Shown: piece after piece, positions 62,447 through 64,000 of the stretch | Position numbering within the stretch: position 1 is the first letter of the stretch | How the letters are laid out: each line of letters starts with the position of its first letter | NCBI RefSeq assembly: GCF_001956045.1 | Contig: NZ_MRTH01000006.1 | Span: 62,001 to 126,000, forward strand | Direction of reading: 5' to 3' | Length of the DNA stretch: 64,000 nucleotides | From: Paenibacillus sp. FSL H7-0331 | GTDB lineage: Bacteria; Bacillota; Bacilli; Paenibacillales; NBRC-103111 | Translations under genes and position numbers: made by a program | The notes under the pieces: model-generated | Databases searched by the model: none | What the model was told of the DNA's origin: nothing | What the model saw: the letters and a program-made list of their open reading frames with translations, nothing else

Positions 62447-62524
62447 ATGAAAAAACATACTAATCTTATCTTAGTACTTGTACTTTACATTTTATTACTT
62501 ATATTTTTATGGATATTGGGTTGA
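62447..62524 (+). CDS. Very small single-pass membrane peptide
   Basis: 25 residues: MKKH followed by a continuous hydrophobic stretch ending WILG. GGGAG lies nine bases upstream of the ATG and a strong terminator follows. Similar lone hydrophobic peptides are frequent in spore formers. Unrecognised; coding status not certain. Confidence 0.45.
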   Translation: MKKHTNLILVLVLYILLLIFLWILG

Positions 62525-62547
62525 ACAAAATGGTATGTAATTCATAT

Positions 62548-62592
62548 AAAAAGCCTTGAACTGCCATAAGTTGACAGTCACAAGGCTTTTTA
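62548..62592. terminator. Bidirectional terminator
   Basis: AAAAAGCCTTG / CAAGGCTTTTT stem with a 22-nt loop, serving the small peptide on the plus strand and DUF1657 on the minus strand. Confidence 0.85.
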
Positions 62593-62651
62593 TATTTGGA
62601 CAAGCTTTAGTCAATTTCGTGGATGGCGTTCAGCCTATAAGCTCCAATTAG

Positions 62652-62858
62652 TTAAAAGCCCTTGTATTGAGGCTCTTCACTTTCCAGTTGCTGAACACGT
62701 CCGCTGATTTGATCGCAAACTTGTTGGGTTGTTTGAGCAGCTTGCTCAAAAATCTGCTTGGCTTCCTGATTTTGTGTACTCAGAGCAAAGGTCTCTAAGC
62801 TCGCTTGTGCACTTTTTAACGAGGCCAGTGTAGTCTTTACGCTAGATGCTACAGTCAT
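62652..62858 (-). CDS. DUF1657 domain protein
   Basis: 68 residues, all helical, beginning MTVASSVKTTLASLKSAQAS, with the family-typical FALSTQNQEAKQIFEQAAQ stretch. AAGGAGGTG precedes the ATG. DUF1657 genes accompany mobile spoVA operons that raise spore heat resistance in bacilli. Here it is divergent from DUF421 and spoVAC. Function of the domain itself is unknown. Confidence 0.88.
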   Translation of the reverse strand: MTVASSVKTTLASLKSAQASLETFALSTQNQEAKQIFEQAAQTTQQVCDQISGRVQQLESEEPQYKGF

Positions 62859-63002
62859 GATTGTTCACCTCCTTGTGTTTCACCTTTTACATTGTGCTCA
62901 CAATTTTTGAAATCATGACTGGAATAATTTAGAAACCATAAGTCTGAGCAATGATGCAAATAATGTTACGGTGAGGTTTATTCCGGGAAGGAGAGAATGG
63001 GG

Positions 63003-63860
63003 ATGGATTGGGTACACATTGCTGTCAGGTCGCTTGGAGCTATCGCGATGCTGTTTATACTGACAAGGTTATTAGGGAAAAAGCAGATTTCCCAGCTCAC
63101 TTTTTTTGAATATATAACAGGTATAACTCTGGGTGAGCTGGCTGGTTTTATATCGACCGATATCGAAAATAATTATATGCACGGTATTGTTGCCTTATTG
63201 GTGTGGGCTTTGGTGCCGCTCGGATTGGAATTGATTACGCTGAAAAGCGTAACGCTGAGGGGCTGGTTCGAGGGGAAGGGAACGGTCATGATCAAGGAAG
63301 GTAAGGTCATGGAAAAGAACCTCAAGAAAGAACGTTATACGGTGGATGAATTGCTGGAGCAGCTTCGAACCAAAAGCGTATTTAATCCGGCGGAGGTCGA
63401 ATTTGCAATGCTGGAGGCAAGTGGAGAGCTGAGCGTCATGTTAAAGAAGGAGAATCAGCCGCTTACAGCCAAGCATCTTGGTATTCAAACTGCACCTGAA
63501 CAGGCTTCACAGGCTGTTATTATGGACGGTAATATCATGGAAGAGCCGCTCGCAACAGCAGGTTTAAATCCTGGATGGCTCAGGACAGAATTGGAGAAAA
63601 TCGGCGTAACAGTAGACAATGTGTTTCTGGGGACTGTTGATTCGTATGGAGCGCTGTATGTCGATTTGTATGACGATATGCTCAAGCTGCCGGTAAATAA
63701 CGAAAGAAGGCTGCTATGGGCTACGATCAAAAAATGCGAGGCAGATTTAACCTTATATGGCTTATCAACAGTAGATGTATCGGCGAAGAAAATGTACGAG
63801 GACTGCACCTTGCAGCTGCAAAAGCAAATCAGGCTGCTTGAGCCCGTATTAAAAAGATAA
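63003..63860 (+). CDS. DUF421 (YetF-like) membrane protein
   Basis: 285 residues from the second ATG (63003), which places AAGGAG at nine bases. Three N-terminal membrane helices (RSLGAIAMLFILTRLLGKK, FFEYITGITLGELAGF and the 60-80 region), then a soluble domain of two DUF421 modules (GKVMEKNLKKERYTVDELLEQLR, then LNPGWLRTELEKIGV). YetF-type proteins are partners of the spoVA2mob group. Upstream of spoVAC by 16 bases. Confidence 0.9.
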   Translation: MDWVHIAVRSLGAIAMLFILTRLLGKKQISQLTFFEYITGITLGELAGFISTDIENNYMHGIVALLVWALVPLGLELITLKSVTLRGWFEGKGTVMIKEGKVMEKNLKKERYTVDELLEQLRTKSVFNPAEVEFAMLEASGELSVMLKKENQPLTAKHLGIQTAPEQASQAVIMDGNIMEEPLATAGLNPGWLRTELEKIGVTVDNVFLGTVDSYGALYVDLYDDMLKLPVNNERRLLWATIKKCEADLTLYGLSTVDVSAKKMYEDCTLQLQKQIRLLEPVLKR

Positions 63861-63876
63861 GAAAGGAAGCGATGAA

Positions 63877-64000
63877 ATGGCTTCAAAAACCAAGCAAAAA
63901 TTGACCTGGACACAGCAGGAATACCAAGTGTTGGCCAAAAAGAAGGAGCCATCCCGGCCGGTTCTGAAAAACTGCCTGAGGGCTTTTTTAGTCGGAGGGA
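63877..64000 (+). CDS. spoVAC: Stage V sporulation protein AC (3' end missing)
   Basis: First 41 codons visible, truncated by the window edge. Begins MASKTKQKLTWTQQEYQ and continues KKKEPSRPVLKNCLRAFLVGG, the conserved SpoVAC N-terminus. SpoVAC forms a channel involved in dipicolinate movement during sporulation and germination. GAAAGGAAG precedes the ATG; position after DUF421 suggests a spoVA2mob-type operon. Confidence 0.85.
   Translation, partial: MASKTKQKLTWTQQEYQVLAKKKEPSRPVLKNCLRAFLVGG

Overview
The window looks like a chromosomal segment of a Paenibacillus-type endospore former (Bacillota, Paenibacillaceae). Evidence: strong GGAGG ribosome sites, mixed ATG/GTG/TTG starts, B. subtilis-like gene order at the left end (mntR-yqhO-yqhP-yqhQ-yqhR-aroQ-pepQ-efp), spore-germination genes at the right end, an S-layer-homology protein, and Gram-positive Fur, BirA and PucR-type regulation. 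I see no transposase, integrase, phage gene, rRNA or tRNA. Layout: (1) 1-6.4 kb is the conserved mntR-to-efp block, interrupted between mntR and yqhO by a 168-bp palindromic (MITE-like) element and a 77-bp tandem repeat. (2) 6.5-14.6 kb is a loose set of small enzymes: a GNAT/histidine-phosphatase fusion, DJ-1/PfpI, GNAT, SDR, VOC, PNPOx-like and HAD proteins, then an AraC regulator with a 2-hydroxyacid dehydrogenase and a TIM-barrel sugar-phosphate isomerase. (3) 14.6-18.4 kb holds a tagO/mraY-type transferase, then a HTH/periplasmic-binding-domain regulator divergent from modAB; no modC is present. (4) 18.5-22.5 kb is an apparent iron-sparing island. Three near-perfect Fur boxes each overlap a good sigma-A promoter. 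They face fumC (iron-independent fumarase), lplA (lipoate salvage, bypassing the Fe-S enzyme LipA), and a short gene-free stretch that may encode a small RNA. A Cys-rich DUF1540 gene and doxX (with a Rex-like palindrome) lie between. (5) 22.5-26 kb is an ECF vitamin-transport module: a single-chain EcfA-EcfT fusion and a second EcfA, divergent from bioY, which has a textbook BirA operator. (6) 26.8-48.4 kb is a large purine-catabolism cluster: 8-oxoguanine deaminase, PucR, XdhC, a MobA-like cytidylyltransferase, a BMP-family nucleoside ABC importer, three-subunit xanthine dehydrogenase, OHCU decarboxylase/uricase, HIU hydrolase, allantoinase, allantoate amidohydrolase, ureidoglycine-glyoxylate aminotransferase, and a gamma-glutamyltransferase-family enzyme best explained as oxamate amidohydrolase. 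The modAB genes would supply molybdenum for the dehydrogenase. (7) 48.4-61 kb carries envelope functions: a two-component system, a secreted protein, a YkuD L,D-transpeptidase, an RND efflux pair, and a large exported protein with two seven-repeat RCC1 propellers plus SLH domains. (8) 61-64 kb has a uronate-isomerase-like protein, a 25-residue membrane peptide, and a DUF1657 / DUF421 / spoVAC group resembling the mobile spoVA (spoVA2mob) operon, cut by the window edge.
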